Part shown: one piece after another, positions 17,848-28,260 of the stretch
Layout: each line of letters starts with the position of its first letter
Position numbering within the stretch: position 1 is the first letter of the stretch
Assembly (NCBI GenBank): GCA_002840505.1
Contig: PHBC01000002.1
Span: 392,317 to 456,316, forward strand
Origin: Deltaproteobacteria bacterium HGW-Deltaproteobacteria-2
GTDB taxonomy: Bacteria > Desulfobacterota > Syntrophia > Syntrophales > Smithellaceae
Reading direction: 5' to 3'
Length of the DNA: 64,000 bases
Position numbers and translations under genes: made by a program
The notes under the pieces: model-generated
Database searches by the model: none
What the model saw: only the letters and a program-made list of their open reading frames with translations
What the model was told of the DNA's origin: nothing

Positions 17848-19689
17848 TTATCCAACGACCCGAAACAATCTATAGGAAGAAGATAGCGGCTGGGGCAATG
17901 GTATTTCTTTAACCCAATTCATAATACTATCTTTTCTGAGCCGCTCATATAAAGTGGATTGTTTAGGGGCCGTGGCATAGTATTGTTCTTCGGTTGATTT
18001 ATTGCTTACCAGAATCATATCGATACCCCTTTGATGAACTAAGGTATGTGCTTTCTCATCAGATGTTGCAGTCATTATCCAGTAAGCATCAAGGATACCC
18101 TGCGCATTGCGATGATATGGAGTTGCAATTACTTCATAGTTGGTGCGATACAGAATTTCAGGGCCATAATCAATAAATGCAAGTATTCGTGACGGATGTT
18201 TTTGTTTTGCGCTGAGTTTGTTAAGTTCATTACACATTTGTGAAAGCGGTGCTATCATATCTGTTTTATTTGTTACAGGTGCCGCACCAATTATGTTTTG
18301 AAATCCATAACCAATGAGCAGGAAGCCGGCGCCAAAAGCCATAATTGTGAAAGGTCTGACGAAGGATATTATGATAGTTGAAAAATGTTTAAAATAAGCA
18401 CTCTCCCATCGCAACACTACGCTCAACAGAGCGGCCAATGGTGCCAGTGTAATTATATTTCCATAGGGCAAAAGCCTTCGTGAAAATATTCCGGCTGTTG
18501 CGAATAGCAGAATTCCTGCTAACACAAAGATCCACCCCTTTATTTCTGCGTTTGGCTTTTTCCAAAGAATGAAAACAATATATGATGTGCCAACAATTGC
18601 GGAACCTAATAGTGAGATTAGAGGCATTAGAAATTCCCCACGCAGTGGCGACAAAACCTCATTTATATTATCAAGCCATATCGGAACGATCCTGGGATCA
18701 ATATCAGCATAACCTCCCCGATAAAAACCAGGAAAGAAAAGCCATACACATAGAACGACGATTATTGCGGCAAACGAAGCGATTGAAAAACGCCAAGTTC
18801 GTCCTCGTTCGGCAAATACAGTGTTATGTCTAAAATAAAATACAATAACCCAGAATAGACTTATAAGACCGATTATGAACAAATGAGCTATGGATATCTT
18901 GTCATACTCAATGCTTGTCAGATCATACCAGGGACGTTCCAAAACAAGTGCAACTGCTGTAAATACAACAAGGGCTGCACTGTAATGTATATTCTTATTA
19001 ATAAAGTCTTCATCTTTGAATATCCAAAAAATACCGAACACCAAGAAACTCAGAAAGATAAACATCATTGATTCGATATGGATCCACACTGATATGGCCC
19101 CGATAATAGCGGCAAGATAGCACATAGTTTTATTAAATGAGCCTTGAATGATTCTTAGAATGATACCTACTAATATAATGAATAAGAAACCCAGCAGAGA
19201 GTGATGGTCGGGTCGCCCGACATAATATTGGCCTAATGTGCCCACCTGGAATAGCAATAAAATACTGACAATATTTGATGCAGAAGCCTCAAGTATCGGA
19301 CGAAAAGCCCAGGGAAGAAAAAGCACTGAGGCGGCCAGCAAGAAAGGACTGATAATAACCCCCCACCAAAAAAGGCCGGTCTTGAAACCTACAAAAGGTT
19401 TTGCAATCAATGCGCCAGTTAAAAGCAAAACATCAAGAGGCCTTGTCCAGTGTAGATTCACTCCATACGGGGCATTGCTTCTGGCATAGTTGGAATCATA
19501 CCATTTACCACTTTCATATAATTGAACAACGCGATTTAGCCGCATGTAACAATCAGTATCTGCAAACTCGCCCTTCTTTACATTTGCATGCCCCTGCACA
19601 TAAATAACTATTAATAAAACAATGATGAATACAGATAAAAAATAGATAAAGTATTTTGATATTTCAGCAGAATCAGAATCTGTTTCCAT
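17848..19689 (-). CDS. STT3/GT-C-like membrane protein
   Basis: The 613-residue polytopic protein has features reminiscent of oligosaccharyltransferase-like proteins. An acidic first loop (GEFADTDCYMRLNRVVQLYESG) is followed by RSNAPYGVNLHWTRPLDVLLL, and there is a GRPDHHSLLGF motif in a later loop. A periplasmic C-terminal domain starts near residue 480. The WWDYG motif of true STT3/PglB is not visible, so protein glycosylation is not established. It may transfer lipid-linked sugars. A location near the flp pilin gene makes pilin glycosylation a testable idea only. Confidence 0.6.
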   Translation of the reverse strand: METDSDSAEISKYFIYFLSVFIIVLLIVIYVQGHANVKKGEFADTDCYMRLNRVVQLYESGKWYDSNYARSNAPYGVNLHWTRPLDVLLLTGALIAKPFVGFKTGLFWWGVIISPFLLAASVLFLPWAFRPILEASASNIVSILLLFQVGTLGQYYVGRPDHHSLLGFLFIILVGIILRIIQGSFNKTMCYLAAIIGAISVWIHIESMMFIFLSFLVFGIFWIFKDEDFINKNIHYSAALVVFTAVALVLERPWYDLTSIEYDKISIAHLFIIGLISLFWVIVFYFRHNTVFAERGRTWRFSIASFAAIIVVLCVWLFFPGFYRGGYADIDPRIVPIWLDNINEVLSPLRGEFLMPLISLLGSAIVGTSYIVFILWKKPNAEIKGWIFVLAGILLFATAGIFSRRLLPYGNIITLAPLAALLSVVLRWESAYFKHFSTIIISFVRPFTIMAFGAGFLLIGYGFQNIIGAAPVTNKTDMIAPLSQMCNELNKLSAKQKHPSRILAFIDYGPEILYRTNYEVIATPYHRNAQGILDAYWIMTATSDEKAHTLVHQRGIDMILVSNKSTEEQYYATAPKQSTLYERLRKDSIMNWVKEIPLPQPLSSSYRLFRVVG

Positions 19690-19851
19690 TCATGCAATCA
19701 CTTATTAACGCTATATTGCAATTCTTAGTTTCCTCTTTTGCAGCAAATTCTCGTCGGTGTATTATCATTAACGATTATTTTATCTGTCAGACGGGATTGC
19801 AGCCCGTCTGACAGATTTCCATAGAGGATCTCTTTTATAAACGTAAGATGT

Positions 19852-20952
19852 CTATTTCAGAGGAACAATGGTCTCCCTGTATATTTTCCATCCTTCGTCT
19901 ATTTTTCTTAAACTCAATGCCTTTTTAACTGTATCTTTGAGTATCGAGGAGCTGTAATATTGAGTAAAGATTGCCGTAGCAAGAGAAGTTTTTTCATCTG
20001 CTGATATTTTCAAATCTTCAATGCGGATACTTATGTTTTTACTTTTTTGGCGCACATTGGTTTTATAAGTTATCCAGGCATTCAGGTCCATTCCCTTTGA
20101 ATAAAAATCTGAAGCATAGCAACTGCGGTAGGTTTGCATATCGCCCGATTGCCAACTCGCCAACCATTTGTTTATTAAATTTTGGACATCTTCTTCGGAA
20201 GCAGGTTTTGTTTCTTTTTGTTCATTGCTGACCTTAGCTAAAGCCTCTGGAACAGCCGGTGCCGGTTCAGCAGCAACAGGCGCAGGCGCGGGTTCAGGTG
20301 CCGGCGCTACAACAGGTACGGGTTCTGGTTCAGGTACGGCAGCAACAGGTTCGGGGGCAGTAGCAACTGCCTCCTTCTCAACAGCAGGTTCCTCAACTCT
20401 GGCAGACTCCATCTGCTTACTTTCTCCTCCGAAAGAGAAACAAATTCCGAAAGTGACAAGTAAATCGTTATATCTTTCATTAAAAGGAATTACATGACGA
20501 ACATCGGCTCGCAGAGCAATATCGTCCGTTATGAAAATTTTCAGACCTGCACCGTAATCAACAGCAATTTTATTTCTTCTATATTCTTCAGGATAACCGT
20601 AATGAATTCCTCCGATGCCTATTGCCAGAAACGGCACAATACGGCCCTCCGGCATCAAATGCAAGATGCCTTCAACACCGTAACCATATACGTTTTGCCA
20701 GGGTTCATCGGGAACATTTTTAATTTCAGTCGGAATATAATTGAAAAATCCTTCTACGCCAAAATATTTTGTAAAATTATAACCTGCGCGCAAACCGACT
20801 GTATAAGATTCTTTAAGGTTCTCGTTGCCTTCAAAGACATAACCTCCGATAAAGGGGGTAACTGAAAAGGAACCAGCCTTGACCTCCGCCTGTGCTGTGG
20901 TGACGATAGCCATCAGCACCATGACAACTGTTAACATGAAAATTTTTTTCAT
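19852..20952 (-). CDS. Outer-membrane beta-barrel protein with NTF2-like C-terminal domain
   Basis: The signal peptide (ending AQA) is followed by an eight-strand-type OmpA-like barrel (about residues 28-180: alternating hydrophobic strands, GYNFTKYFGVEGFFNYIP, ending GICFSFGG). Then come a long Pro/Ala/Glu/Val-rich linker (about 195-245) and a C-terminal domain of about 110 residues (LINKWLASWQSGDMQTYRSCYASDF...). This last domain looks like the NTF2-like Cds6/L,D-transpeptidase-associated module. It may tie the outer membrane to peptidoglycan-related processes. The linker is rich in repeated P-E/A-P units. Confidence 0.75.
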   Translation of the reverse strand: MKKIFMLTVVMVLMAIVTTAQAEVKAGSFSVTPFIGGYVFEGNENLKESYTVGLRAGYNFTKYFGVEGFFNYIPTEIKNVPDEPWQNVYGYGVEGILHLMPEGRIVPFLAIGIGGIHYGYPEEYRRNKIAVDYGAGLKIFITDDIALRADVRHVIPFNERYNDLLVTFGICFSFGGESKQMESARVEEPAVEKEAVATAPEPVAAVPEPEPVPVVAPAPEPAPAPVAAEPAPAVPEALAKVSNEQKETKPASEEDVQNLINKWLASWQSGDMQTYRSCYASDFYSKGMDLNAWITYKTNVRQKSKNISIRIEDLKISADEKTSLATAIFTQYYSSSILKDTVKKALSLRKIDEGWKIYRETIVPLK

Positions 20953-21114
20953 AATGTTCTCCTTTTGCTTTGGCTTTTTATAATAAATAGTTTTTTCGGG
21001 GGGAAATTACACCTTGAATATATTTTTTATTTTATTTTCACGTAATATTATATCTTATTGAAACGTTTAAACAAAGCATTTTTTCTACATATACAAAGTC
21101 TATTATATAGTCAA
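20953..21114. other. AT-rich intergenic stretch
   Basis: Upstream region of the barrel protein gene, with a GGAGAAC ribosome-binding site next to its ATG. No further gene or RNA is visible before the tRNA terminator. Confidence 0.5.
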
Positions 21115-21148
21115 ACAAAAAGGGAGCCTCTGTTAAGCAGACTCCCTT
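21115..21148 (-). terminator. Terminator of the tRNA-Val/tRNA-Asp transcript
   Basis: On the minus strand AAGGGAG-TCTG-CTTAA-CAGA-GG-CTCCCTT forms a long hairpin with a two-base bulge and is followed by TTTGTTTG. It lies nine bases beyond the CCA end of tRNA-Asp. Confidence 0.8.
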
Positions 21149-21156
21149 AGATTTTC

Positions 21157-21233
21157 TGGCGGGGCCAAGGGGACTTGAACCCCTGCCCTCCGGCGTGACA
21201 GGCCGGCGTTATAACCAACTTAACTATGACCCC
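21157..21233 (-). tRNA. tRNA-Asp (GTC)
   Basis: A full cloverleaf can be folded. The acceptor GGGGTCA pairs with TGGCCCC, the anticodon loop contains GTC, the T-loop is GGGG-TTCAAGT-CCCC, and CCA is encoded. It follows tRNA-Val at a short distance and probably shares its transcript. Confidence 0.95.
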
Positions 21234-21281
21234 GAAAAATTCATTTAACTTTTATCTTCATTTTTTCAAACTTGCATTAAA

Positions 21282-21357
21282 TGGTAGGCGGGACAGGGAT
21301 CGAACCTGTGACATCCACGGTGTAAGCGTGGCGCTCTCCCGGCTGAGCTACCCGCCC
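21282..21357 (-). tRNA. tRNA-Val (TAC)
   Basis: The cloverleaf has the acceptor GGGCGGG against CCCGCCT, the anticodon TAC in the stem CCACG/CGTGG, a canonical T-arm (ACAGG-TTCGATC-CCTGT) and an encoded CCA. It is the first gene of a two-tRNA unit downstream of lon. Confidence 0.95.
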
Positions 21358-21382
21358 CTAAACCATCAAAAACGCTGAGAGG

Positions 21383-21411
21383 CTTCTAGCAACAATGAAA
21401 TTTCTTGTCAA
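21383..21411 (-). promoter_or_regulatory. Promoter of the tRNA-Val/Asp unit
   Basis: On the minus strand a perfect TTGACA (21,406-21,411), a 17-base spacer and TAGAAG (21,383-21,388) place the start point about 20 bases before tRNA-Val. It lies just beyond the lon stop codon. Confidence 0.6.
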
Positions 21412-21435
21412 GCTATAAAAGCACGAAAAAACATT

Positions 21436-23844
21436 TTAATTCACAGCTTGCGAACTCACCGGCACACCTGCTGTAAGTGTTGCGCTGATATTTTCTTCAT
21501 CCTGCAGAAAGGCTATTTTCAGCACTTCATCGATATGCTCAACAAAAATAATCTTTAGCGCTTTTTGCACATTTTTCGGAACTTCCGCCAGATCTTTTTC
21601 ATTATCTTTAGGAATAATCACCATTTTTATATTACCCCGGTGAGCGGCAAGGAGTTTTTCCTTGAGACCTCCAATCGGTAGAACTCTTCCTCTTAATGTA
21701 ATTTCACCGGTCATAGCTAGATCGGCACGCACTTTTTTCTTCATTAGCGCTGAGGCAATGGAAGTAGCCATCGCAATGCCCGCGGATGGACCATCTTTGG
21801 GAATCGCTCCTTCCGGTACATGCACATGAATATCAATTTTTTCATAAAAATTCTTTGCCAGGCCAAATTGTTCGGCTCGAGCACGAATATAGCTTAAGGC
21901 CGCCTGAACGGATTCCTGCATGACATCACCTAATTTTCCGGTCATCGTCATCTTGCCGGTTCCTTCCATAACGGAAGCTTCAATAGCCAAAAGTTCTCCG
22001 CCAACTTCCGTCCACGCAAGCCCTGTTGTAAGACCAATTTTATCTTTTCCTTCTATCTCACCATGATGATATTTGGAAACTCCTAAATATTTGGAAAGGG
22101 ACTTGGATGTGATAATCATTTTTTTCTTATTATCATTATTATTAACTATCTCTTTGGCAACTTTACGGCAAATGGAAGCAATTTCACGATCCAAATTACG
22201 CACACCGGCTTCCCGCGTATATTGACGAATAATTTTGAGGTAGGCCCCTTTAGTAAATTCTACATTGTCATTTGTCAGACCATTAGCTTCTATTTGCTTC
22301 GCGATCAAAAACTTTTTCGCGATTTGCACTTTCTCCGGTTCAGTGTAACCGGCAATCCTGATTACTTCCATTCTGTCCTGCAACGGAGCGGGTATTGTTT
22401 GTAAAACGTTTGCTGTCGTAATAAACATGATCTCCGATAAATCATAATCGAGATCAAGATAATTATCATTAAAGGCAAAGTTTTGCTCAGGATCAAGAAC
22501 TTCCAGCAGTGCAGAAGATGGATCACCTCTAAAATCAGAACTAAGCTTATCTACTTCATCCAGACAAAAAACAGGATTGTTGGAGCCGGCTTTTTTTAGC
22601 ATCTGAATAATCTTACCCGGCATAGCTCCGATATAGGTTCGACGATGGCCACGAATCTCCGCTTCATCATGAACGCCACCCAGAGACATACGCACAAATT
22701 TTCTATTCGTGGCTCTGGCCACTGACTTGGCGATAGATGTTTTTCCCACGCCGGGAGGACCAACCAGACACAGAATTGAACCTTTATTTTTCTTTACCAG
22801 CGATTGTACGGCAAGGTATTCAATAATACGTTCCTTGACACTCTTTAATCCATAATGATCTTCTTCAAGAATTGTTTCTGATTCTTTCAGCGTGTATTTG
22901 TTTTCAGTTTTTTCCGTCCAGGGCATATCCAATACCCAGTCAATATAATTTCTGACTACCGTAGCTTCCGCAGACATGGGAGTCATCATTTGTAATTTTT
23001 TAATTTCATGCCGGACTTTTTTCGCGGCCTCTTCCGACATTTTCTTCTGCTTTAAGCGTTTTTCCAAATCTGCTATCTCATTGGAAAAATCATCCTTTTC
23101 TCCCATTTCCTTCTGAATAGCCCGCATCTGTTCATTCAGATAGTAATCCTTTTGCGTCTTTTCCATCTGCTTCTTGACACGCCGCTTGATTTTTTCTTCG
23201 ACCTGCAGGATTTCGATTTCAGAAAGCATCAGCGAATAAATTGTTTCCAGACGTTCACCAACGTCAAATATCTCGATAATTCTTTGTTTATCTTCCAGCT
23301 TCACGTTGAGATGGGTAATAACAACATCAGAAAGTTTCGAGGCATCTTCAATAACAGCTATTGTTCCGATCATTTCGACATGGATTTTTTTACTAAGCTT
23401 CAGATAAAGCTCGAAAGATTCCTTAACACTTCGCATTAAAGCCTGTTTTTTTACATCATTTTGATCATCAATTTCCTCTATTTCATTTACCTTAACTAAG
23501 AAAAAATCATTATTAGGCAAATATTCTTTGATGACTCCACGGGTTTTCCCCTCAACAAGCACCTTTACGGTACCATCAGGCAAACGCAAAAGTTGAATGA
23601 TAATGCCAATTGTGCCGATATTATAAATATGTTCCTGTGTCGGATCGTCTTCCTTGGCATTTTTCTGGGCAACCATAAAAATACTTTTTTCATATTTCAT
23701 TGCCGATTCCAGCGCGGCAATGGATTTTTCGCGCCCCACAAACAACGGCACAATCATATGTGGGAACATCACAACATCTCTTAGAGGCAAGAGCGGAATT
23801 ACAATTGTTTTATCCTGATCACTGATTTTCTTTTCGTCAAACAT
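21436..23844 (-). CDS. lon: ATP-dependent protease Lon
   Basis: This is a LonA-type protease of about 802 residues. It has an N-terminal substrate-binding domain ([23 protein letters not shown]), a coiled-coil region ([20 protein letters not shown]), and an AAA+ module with Walker [10 protein letters not shown] near residue 361. The C-terminal protease has the catalytic Ser in PKDGPSAG and the catalytic Lys in [10 protein letters not shown] start at ATG 23,844, six bases after AGGA, because the longer frame overlaps clpX. It degrades misfolded and regulatory proteins in the cytoplasm. It closes the tig-clpP-clpX-lon cluster. Confidence 0.97.
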   Translation of the reverse strand: MFDEKKISDQDKTIVIPLLPLRDVVMFPHMIVPLFVGREKSIAALESAMKYEKSIFMVAQKNAKEDDPTQEHIYNIGTIGIIIQLLRLPDGTVKVLVEGKTRGVIKEYLPNNDFFLVKVNEIEEIDDQNDVKKQALMRSVKESFELYLKLSKKIHVEMIGTIAVIEDASKLSDVVITHLNVKLEDKQRIIEIFDVGERLETIYSLMLSEIEILQVEEKIKRRVKKQMEKTQKDYYLNEQMRAIQKEMGEKDDFSNEIADLEKRLKQKKMSEEAAKKVRHEIKKLQMMTPMSAEATVVRNYIDWVLDMPWTEKTENKYTLKESETILEEDHYGLKSVKERIIEYLAVQSLVKKNKGSILCLVGPPGVGKTSIAKSVARATNRKFVRMSLGGVHDEAEIRGHRRTYIGAMPGKIIQMLKKAGSNNPVFCLDEVDKLSSDFRGDPSSALLEVLDPEQNFAFNDNYLDLDYDLSEIMFITTANVLQTIPAPLQDRMEVIRIAGYTEPEKVQIAKKFLIAKQIEANGLTNDNVEFTKGAYLKIIRQYTREAGVRNLDREIASICRKVAKEIVNNNDNKKKMIITSKSLSKYLGVSKYHHGEIEGKDKIGLTTGLAWTEVGGELLAIEASVMEGTGKMTMTGKLGDVMQESVQAALSYIRARAEQFGLAKNFYEKIDIHVHVPEGAIPKDGPSAGIAMATSIASALMKKKVRADLAMTGEITLRGRVLPIGGLKEKLLAAHRGNIKMVIIPKDNEKDLAEVPKNVQKALKIIFVEHIDEVLKIAFLQDEENISATLTAGVPVSSQAVN

Positions 23845-23863
23845 GTTTTTTCCTGTATATTTC

Positions 23864-25126
23864 TTAAGCAGATTCAGACTTAGTTTCATAAATTAAAATT
23901 GGTTTTTCTTCTTTTAATACGACTTCTTCACTAATGACACATTCTTTAATATCACTCTGCGACGGTATATCATACATGATTTCCAGCATTGTATTTTCCA
24001 GGATGGAGCGTAAGCCCCGCGCGCCGGATTTTCTTTCCATTGATAACTTGGCAACAGCTCTTAGTGCTCCGTCTGTAAATTTTAAAGCTACATTTTCCAA
24101 AGCAAATAATTTTTTGTATTGTTTGATAATAGCATCTTTCGGTTCCACTAAGATTCGGATTAAAGTGGCTTCCTCCAATTCATCCAAAGTTGCTATAACG
24201 GGCAAACGACCGATGAATTCCGGTATTAATCCAAACTTTAATAAATCTTCCGACCTTACTTCAGCGAGTAATTCACCAACTCTCTTTTCTTTCTTACTTT
24301 TGATTTCAGCGCCGAAACCCATTGTATTAGCACCCAGTCGCTTGGAAATGATGTTTTCCAGGTCATTAAAAGCGCCGCCACATATGAATAAAATATTAGT
24401 TGTATCTACCTGAATAAATTCCTGTTGAGGATGTTTACGGCCTCCTTTTGGTGGAATGTTGGCCATTGTTCCTTCCATAATTTTCAACAGAGCCTGCTGC
24501 ACTCCTTCGCCGGAGACATCTCTGGTGATTGAAGGATTCCCTGACTTCTTGGCAATTTTATCTATCTCATCAATATAAACGATGCCTTTCGATGCTCTGG
24601 TAACATCATAATCTGCATTTTGCAGCAAACTTAAAATAATATTTTCTACATCTTCTCCGACATATCCGGCTTCCGTTAAAGTTGTAGCGTCGGCAATTGT
24701 AAAAGGAACATTGAGAAATTTTGCCAGAGTTTTGGCCAGCAAAGTTTTACCGGAGCCGGTGGGCCCGATTAAAAGCACATTGCTTTTCTGAATTTCTATT
24801 CCGTCGGGATCAACATGGGAGAATAATCTTTTATAATGATTATAGACGGCAACCGACAATATTTTTTTAGTTTTCTCCTGACCGATAACATATTGATCAA
24901 GGAATTTCTTGATTTCTTTCGGATTCGGTAAACCTTTTTTGGAATCTTTTTCTACAAGGTTATCTTCCTCTTCCTCAACAATATACCGGCAAAGTTCAAT
25001 GCACTCATCGCAAATATAGGCTGTCGGACCGGCAACTAATTTCCTTACTTCACTTTGCATCTTCCCACAAAAAGAACAAAAAAGCATGCCTTGTCCCGTT
25101 CGATTATTTTTGCTTTTTTTTATCAC
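23864..25126 (-). CDS. clpX: ClpX, ATPase subunit of ClpXP
   Basis: The protein has 420 residues. The N-terminal C4 zinc-binding domain is CSFCGK...CDECIELC. The AAA+ module has Walker A GPTGSGKT near residue 125, and [17 protein letters not shown] as Walker [14 protein letters not shown] is present near the C-terminus. ClpX unfolds substrates and feeds them to ClpP. GTG is the start codon, directly after the clpP stop, with GGAG six bases upstream. Confidence 0.97.
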   Translation of the reverse strand: MIKKSKNNRTGQGMLFCSFCGKMQSEVRKLVAGPTAYICDECIELCRYIVEEEEDNLVEKDSKKGLPNPKEIKKFLDQYVIGQEKTKKILSVAVYNHYKRLFSHVDPDGIEIQKSNVLLIGPTGSGKTLLAKTLAKFLNVPFTIADATTLTEAGYVGEDVENIILSLLQNADYDVTRASKGIVYIDEIDKIAKKSGNPSITRDVSGEGVQQALLKIMEGTMANIPPKGGRKHPQQEFIQVDTTNILFICGGAFNDLENIISKRLGANTMGFGAEIKSKKEKRVGELLAEVRSEDLLKFGLIPEFIGRLPVIATLDELEEATLIRILVEPKDAIIKQYKKLFALENVALKFTDGALRAVAKLSMERKSGARGLRSILENTMLEIMYDIPSQSDIKECVISEEVVLKEEKPILIYETKSESA

Positions 25127-25744
25127 TTAATTCTCCTTTTTGTTTGAGTTGGCTGAAGATTCAGGTTTTCGAATTATAATTTCATCGATTAAACCGTATT
25201 CTTTAGCCTGTTCACTCGTCATAAAATAATCTCTTTCCGTATCGTTCATAATCCTGGAAAGCGGCTGTCCCGTTAATTCGGCCAAAATTTTGTTTAACTC
25301 GTCTTTTAACCTCAATATTTCTTTTGCCTGAATATCAATATCCGTTGCTTGTCCCTGAAAGCCTCCCAATGGCTGATGGATTAAAATTCTCGAATGAGGC
25401 AGAGCCAATCGTTTTTTCTTTTCTCCGGCCGCTAAAAGTATTGCAGCCATACTTGCTGATTGCCCCATGCAAACGGTTGAAATCGGTGATTTAATGTACT
25501 GCATTGTGTCAAAAATAGCCATACCCGAACTTACAGATCCACCGGGAGAATTTAAGTAGAAGAAGATTTCCTTGTCCGGATTGTCGGCCTCCAGATACAA
25601 CATTTGAGCGACAATTAAATTAGCTACATTGTCATCAATCGCTGTGCCCAGAAAAATAATGCGATCTTTCAATAAACGGGAGTAAATATCATATGCCCGC
25701 TCACCCCGTCCGTCTTGTTCAACCACCATAGGGACTAAATTCAC
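25127..25744 (-). CDS. clpP: ClpP protease subunit
   Basis: This 205-residue serine peptidase (S14) has the catalytic Ser in MGQSASMAA (about residue 97) and His in [10 protein letters not shown] (about residue 122). The aspartate region lies further on in [19 protein letters not shown]. The N-terminus [33 protein letters not shown] is typical. It forms the proteolytic chamber used by ClpX. It lies two bases after tig. Confidence 0.97.
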   Translation of the reverse strand: MNLVPMVVEQDGRGERAYDIYSRLLKDRIIFLGTAIDDNVANLIVAQMLYLEADNPDKEIFFYLNSPGGSVSSGMAIFDTMQYIKSPISTVCMGQSASMAAILLAAGEKKKRLALPHSRILIHQPLGGFQGQATDIDIQAKEILRLKDELNKILAELTGQPLSRIMNDTERDYFMTSEQAKEYGLIDEIIIRKPESSANSNKKEN

Positions 25745-25746
25745 TA

Positions 25747-27066
25747 TTAAACCTCCATACCCGCATCTTTTTTCTCAACGGTCTTAATATTGGCATTCTG
25801 CTCGATAAAGTCAAATGCCTTTTTTTGCATCAATTCGATTTTGAGATTATCTTTTCTTTCTTCATCATCGTACATTTTCTTTATTGATTCATAATCCCGT
25901 TTATGCTGGACAGCTAAATCATTAAGATATTTTTCTATATCGTTTTCTTCGACTATTAATGATTCCTTCTCGGCAATCTTTTTTAAAAGCAGGAAAGATT
26001 TGACTGCTTTTTCGGCATCATCCTTAAATTTATCATGCATTTTCAGGCTAAATTCCATCGCTTGTTCTTCATCTATGCCGGCTGAAATCATTCTTCTCTG
26101 ATTATCGGCCATCATATAATAAATTTGTCTTTCCACAAGCGAAGGAGGTACTTCAAAATCGTTCTCCTTGATCAATTTTTCCGTAATAGTATTATGCAAA
26201 TTAACATTAGCCATTTGCTGATTCTTTTCTTCTAAAGAAGCACGAACATCATTTTTAAACTCTTCAAAAGTATTATATCTTTCAAAGTTTTTTATAAAAC
26301 TTTCATCATTATCAGGTAATTTCTTTGCCCTGATACTTTTTACAAATACATTAAACACCACTTCCTGACCGGCAAATTTACTTTCATGGTAATCAGCTGG
26401 AAACGTTACTTTAATCTCCTTTTTCTCTTCTTTTTTAGCACCGATTAACTGTTCCTCAAAACCGGGAACAAATTTCCCCGAACCGATTTCCAGAAAATAG
26501 TTTTCGGCATTTAATTCTTTGAACGATTCTCCATTTAAACTTCCTTCAAAGTCGATTACAACAAAATCACCCTTAACTACTGCGCGATCCTCTTTAACCT
26601 CCTCCATAGTGGCAAACATTTGCCTTATTTCGTCAATTCTTTTCTTAATATCATCATCTGTTATTTTAAATTCTTCTTTTTCTAAATCAATTCCTTTGTA
26701 ATTTTTAGGTTCGAATTCCGGTTCGGTTTCAAAAGATGCGGTAAAAGCAAAATTTGCATTTTCTTTTATGCCTTCCTGATTAATTTCAGGTTGCGAAATA
26801 GGAACAATTTTTCTGTCTTCCAAAGCTTGCCAATAATATTTATTGACAATATTTGTTGTTGTTTCTCCTTCCGCCTGATCTTTAAAATAAGTTTCTAATA
26901 CCTTGCGGGGGATTTTACCCGGGCGGAAACCTTTAAGCTTGGCCTTCTTCCCAACATCGTGATATACAGCATCCAACTCATTTTTAACCTCATTCCAGGG
27001 TATTTCCAACGACAATTTTTTCTTTACAGGACTCAAGTCTTCTATTTTTACTACGACCTCGCTCAC
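25747..27066 (-). CDS. tig: Trigger factor (ribosome-associated chaperone)
   Basis: The 439-residue protein has the N-terminal ribosome-binding domain with the [16 protein letters not shown] signature. The central FKBP-type peptidyl-prolyl isomerase domain (about 155-240: [18 protein letters not shown]...) is followed by a long helical C-terminal chaperone domain. Start codon is GTG, with GGAG eight bases upstream. It binds nascent chains at the ribosome exit tunnel. It is the first protein gene of the clp/lon cluster, just after tRNA-Leu. Confidence 0.96.
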   Translation of the reverse strand: MSEVVVKIEDLSPVKKKLSLEIPWNEVKNELDAVYHDVGKKAKLKGFRPGKIPRKVLETYFKDQAEGETTTNIVNKYYWQALEDRKIVPISQPEINQEGIKENANFAFTASFETEPEFEPKNYKGIDLEKEEFKITDDDIKKRIDEIRQMFATMEEVKEDRAVVKGDFVVIDFEGSLNGESFKELNAENYFLEIGSGKFVPGFEEQLIGAKKEEKKEIKVTFPADYHESKFAGQEVVFNVFVKSIRAKKLPDNDESFIKNFERYNTFEEFKNDVRASLEEKNQQMANVNLHNTITEKLIKENDFEVPPSLVERQIYYMMADNQRRMISAGIDEEQAMEFSLKMHDKFKDDAEKAVKSFLLLKKIAEKESLIVEENDIEKYLNDLAVQHKRDYESIKKMYDDEERKDNLKIELMQKKAFDFIEQNANIKTVEKKDAGMEV

Positions 27067-27115
27067 TATAGTATCTCCTTCTTTATTGAAATATTTACAA
27101 GTTTCCGCTGAACAC

Positions 27116-27202
27116 TGGTGCGAGAGAGGGGATTTGAACCCCTATCCGCTTAGGCGGGCTGGATCCTAAGTCCAGTGCGTCTGCCAATTCCGCCACTCTC
27201 GC
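27116..27202 (-). tRNA. tRNA-Leu (TAG)
   Basis: This class II tRNA has the acceptor GCGAGAG paired with CTCTCGC, the anticodon TAG within CTGGA/TCCAG, a long variable arm, T-arm GGGG-TTCAAAT-CCCC and an encoded CCA. It lies 49 bases upstream of tig on the same strand and probably shares its promoter. Confidence 0.95.
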
Positions 27203-27212
27203 CCGGGAATTT

Positions 27213-27241
27213 TATATATTCATTACGCACACAATTGTCAA
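27213..27241 (-). promoter_or_regulatory. Promoter for tRNA-Leu and the tig-clp-lon cluster
   Basis: On the minus strand a perfect TTGACA (27,236-27,241), a 17-base spacer and TATATA (27,213-27,218) lie just upstream of tRNA-Leu. Confidence 0.6.
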
Positions 27242-27403
27242 CGCGGATTATTTTTGTAATTACAAACAAAACCAGTTAAATTAAGCCTCTTGTGAATTTA
27301 TGTATTTGATTATACGCTTTTATGCAAGAGAAATGTCTTTACGAAGAGGACGCTGTTAATGGGCACAAACAGAAGTTCTCCAGCCATAAAATACTCGCAA
27401 AAT

Positions 27404-27450
27404 TTAACAAAAGAAAAGGGGATAACCCCCTTTAAATTGGTTAACCCCTT
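27404..27450 (-). terminator. Terminator after the tRNA-Pro-like sequence
   Basis: AAGGGGATAACC and GGTTAACCCCTT form a 12-bp stem with one mismatch. Read on the minus strand it is followed by TTCTTTTGTT. Confidence 0.65.
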
Positions 27451-27458
27451 ATTTTCAT

Positions 27459-27535
27459 TGGTCGGGGCGAGTGGATTTGAACCACCGGCCCTCTGAACCC
27501 CATTCAGATACGCTACCAGACTGCGCCTTACAGTA
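27459..27535 (-). pseudogene. tRNA-Pro (GGG)-like sequence lacking the 5' acceptor strand
   Basis: The 3' three quarters fold as a normal tRNA-Pro. They comprise the D-arm GCGC-AGTCTGGTA-GCGT, anticodon stem TCTGA/TCAGA with loop ATGGGGT (anticodon GGG), T-arm GGTGG-TTCAAAT-CCACT, the 3' acceptor CGCCCCG, discriminator A and CCA. The 5' acceptor strand should read CGGGGCG, but TACTGTA stands there and cannot pair. The gene therefore appears truncated or rearranged at its 5' end and is probably not functional. This is also how a remnant att site of an integrated element can look. Confidence 0.7.
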
Positions 27536-27782
27536 AAACCCTGTCAAGAGCAAATCCATCAATGTTGTGTGTAATGATCACCCTTAATTCTCAATTAATA
27601 CTCATAGGAAATCATCAACGTGCGCTACTTTACAGAGAATAATTTTATTGACATTAAAGCTTTATATATGTTAATTAAATAGCTGGAAAGTATTAATTAA
27701 ATTTACATTTTGTTTAATATCTCCTATTATTTTCGTCATTTTAATATAAATGCCAGATTTACTGTCCTTGAAGGAGTTATCC
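27536..27782. other. AT-rich intergenic stretch upstream of the DRTGG genes
   Basis: No gene is visible. On the plus strand TTGACA (27,648-27,653) is present, but the hexamers 17-18 bases downstream are poor -10 matches. AAGGAG sits just before the TTG start of the next gene. Confidence 0.4.
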
Positions 27783-28181
27783 TTGAAATTACAAGAAGTT
27801 AAAGAAATACTTGATGCTGATGTAATTGTCGGCGCGGAAAAATTGGATATGGAAGTCCAGACAGCTTTTGGAGCTGATTTGATGAGCGACGTTCTTGCTT
27901 TTGCGAAAGCAGGCAGTCTTTTGCTAACAGGTCTGACCAATTCCCAGGTCATTAAAACAGCTGCTACCAGGAATATTGCTGCCATTATCTTAGTTAGAGG
28001 GAAACAACCTTCTCTCGAAGCTGTCAACATGGCTAAAGAACTTCAGATTCCCATTCTAGCCACAAAATATATTTTATTCGAAACGGCTGGCATTCTTTAT
28101 ACTAAGGGTATAGTTGGTTGCCTGAAAAAAGTAAAAAGTGACAGTTTGTATAAAGAAGAATACATTGACAGTAAAGTTTAA
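27783..28181 (+). CDS. DRTGG-domain protein, copy 1
   Basis: The protein of about 132 residues consists of a single DRTGG-type domain. It has the helix LKLQEVKEILDADVIVG, then GADLMSDVLAFAKAGSLLLTGL, AAIILVRG and PILATKYILFETAG. DRTGG domains accompany phosphotransacetylases, CBS proteins and hydrogenase clusters and are thought to have a ligand-sensing or regulatory role. I start at TTG 27,783 because AAGGAG precedes it by six bases and its paralogue at 28,261 also starts with TTG at the matching residue. An ATG at 27,750 would add 11 residues. It is a tandem near-duplicate of the next gene. Confidence 0.75.
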   Translation: MKLQEVKEILDADVIVGAEKLDMEVQTAFGADLMSDVLAFAKAGSLLLTGLTNSQVIKTAATRNIAAIILVRGKQPSLEAVNMAKELQIPILATKYILFETAGILYTKGIVGCLKKVKSDSLYKEEYIDSKV

Positions 28182-28260
28182 TATATGATACTAAAAACAA
28201 CAATTTAATTTTGATATTTAAGTAAAAAAAACGAAATGTGTTTCTCGTGAGGATTAGATA

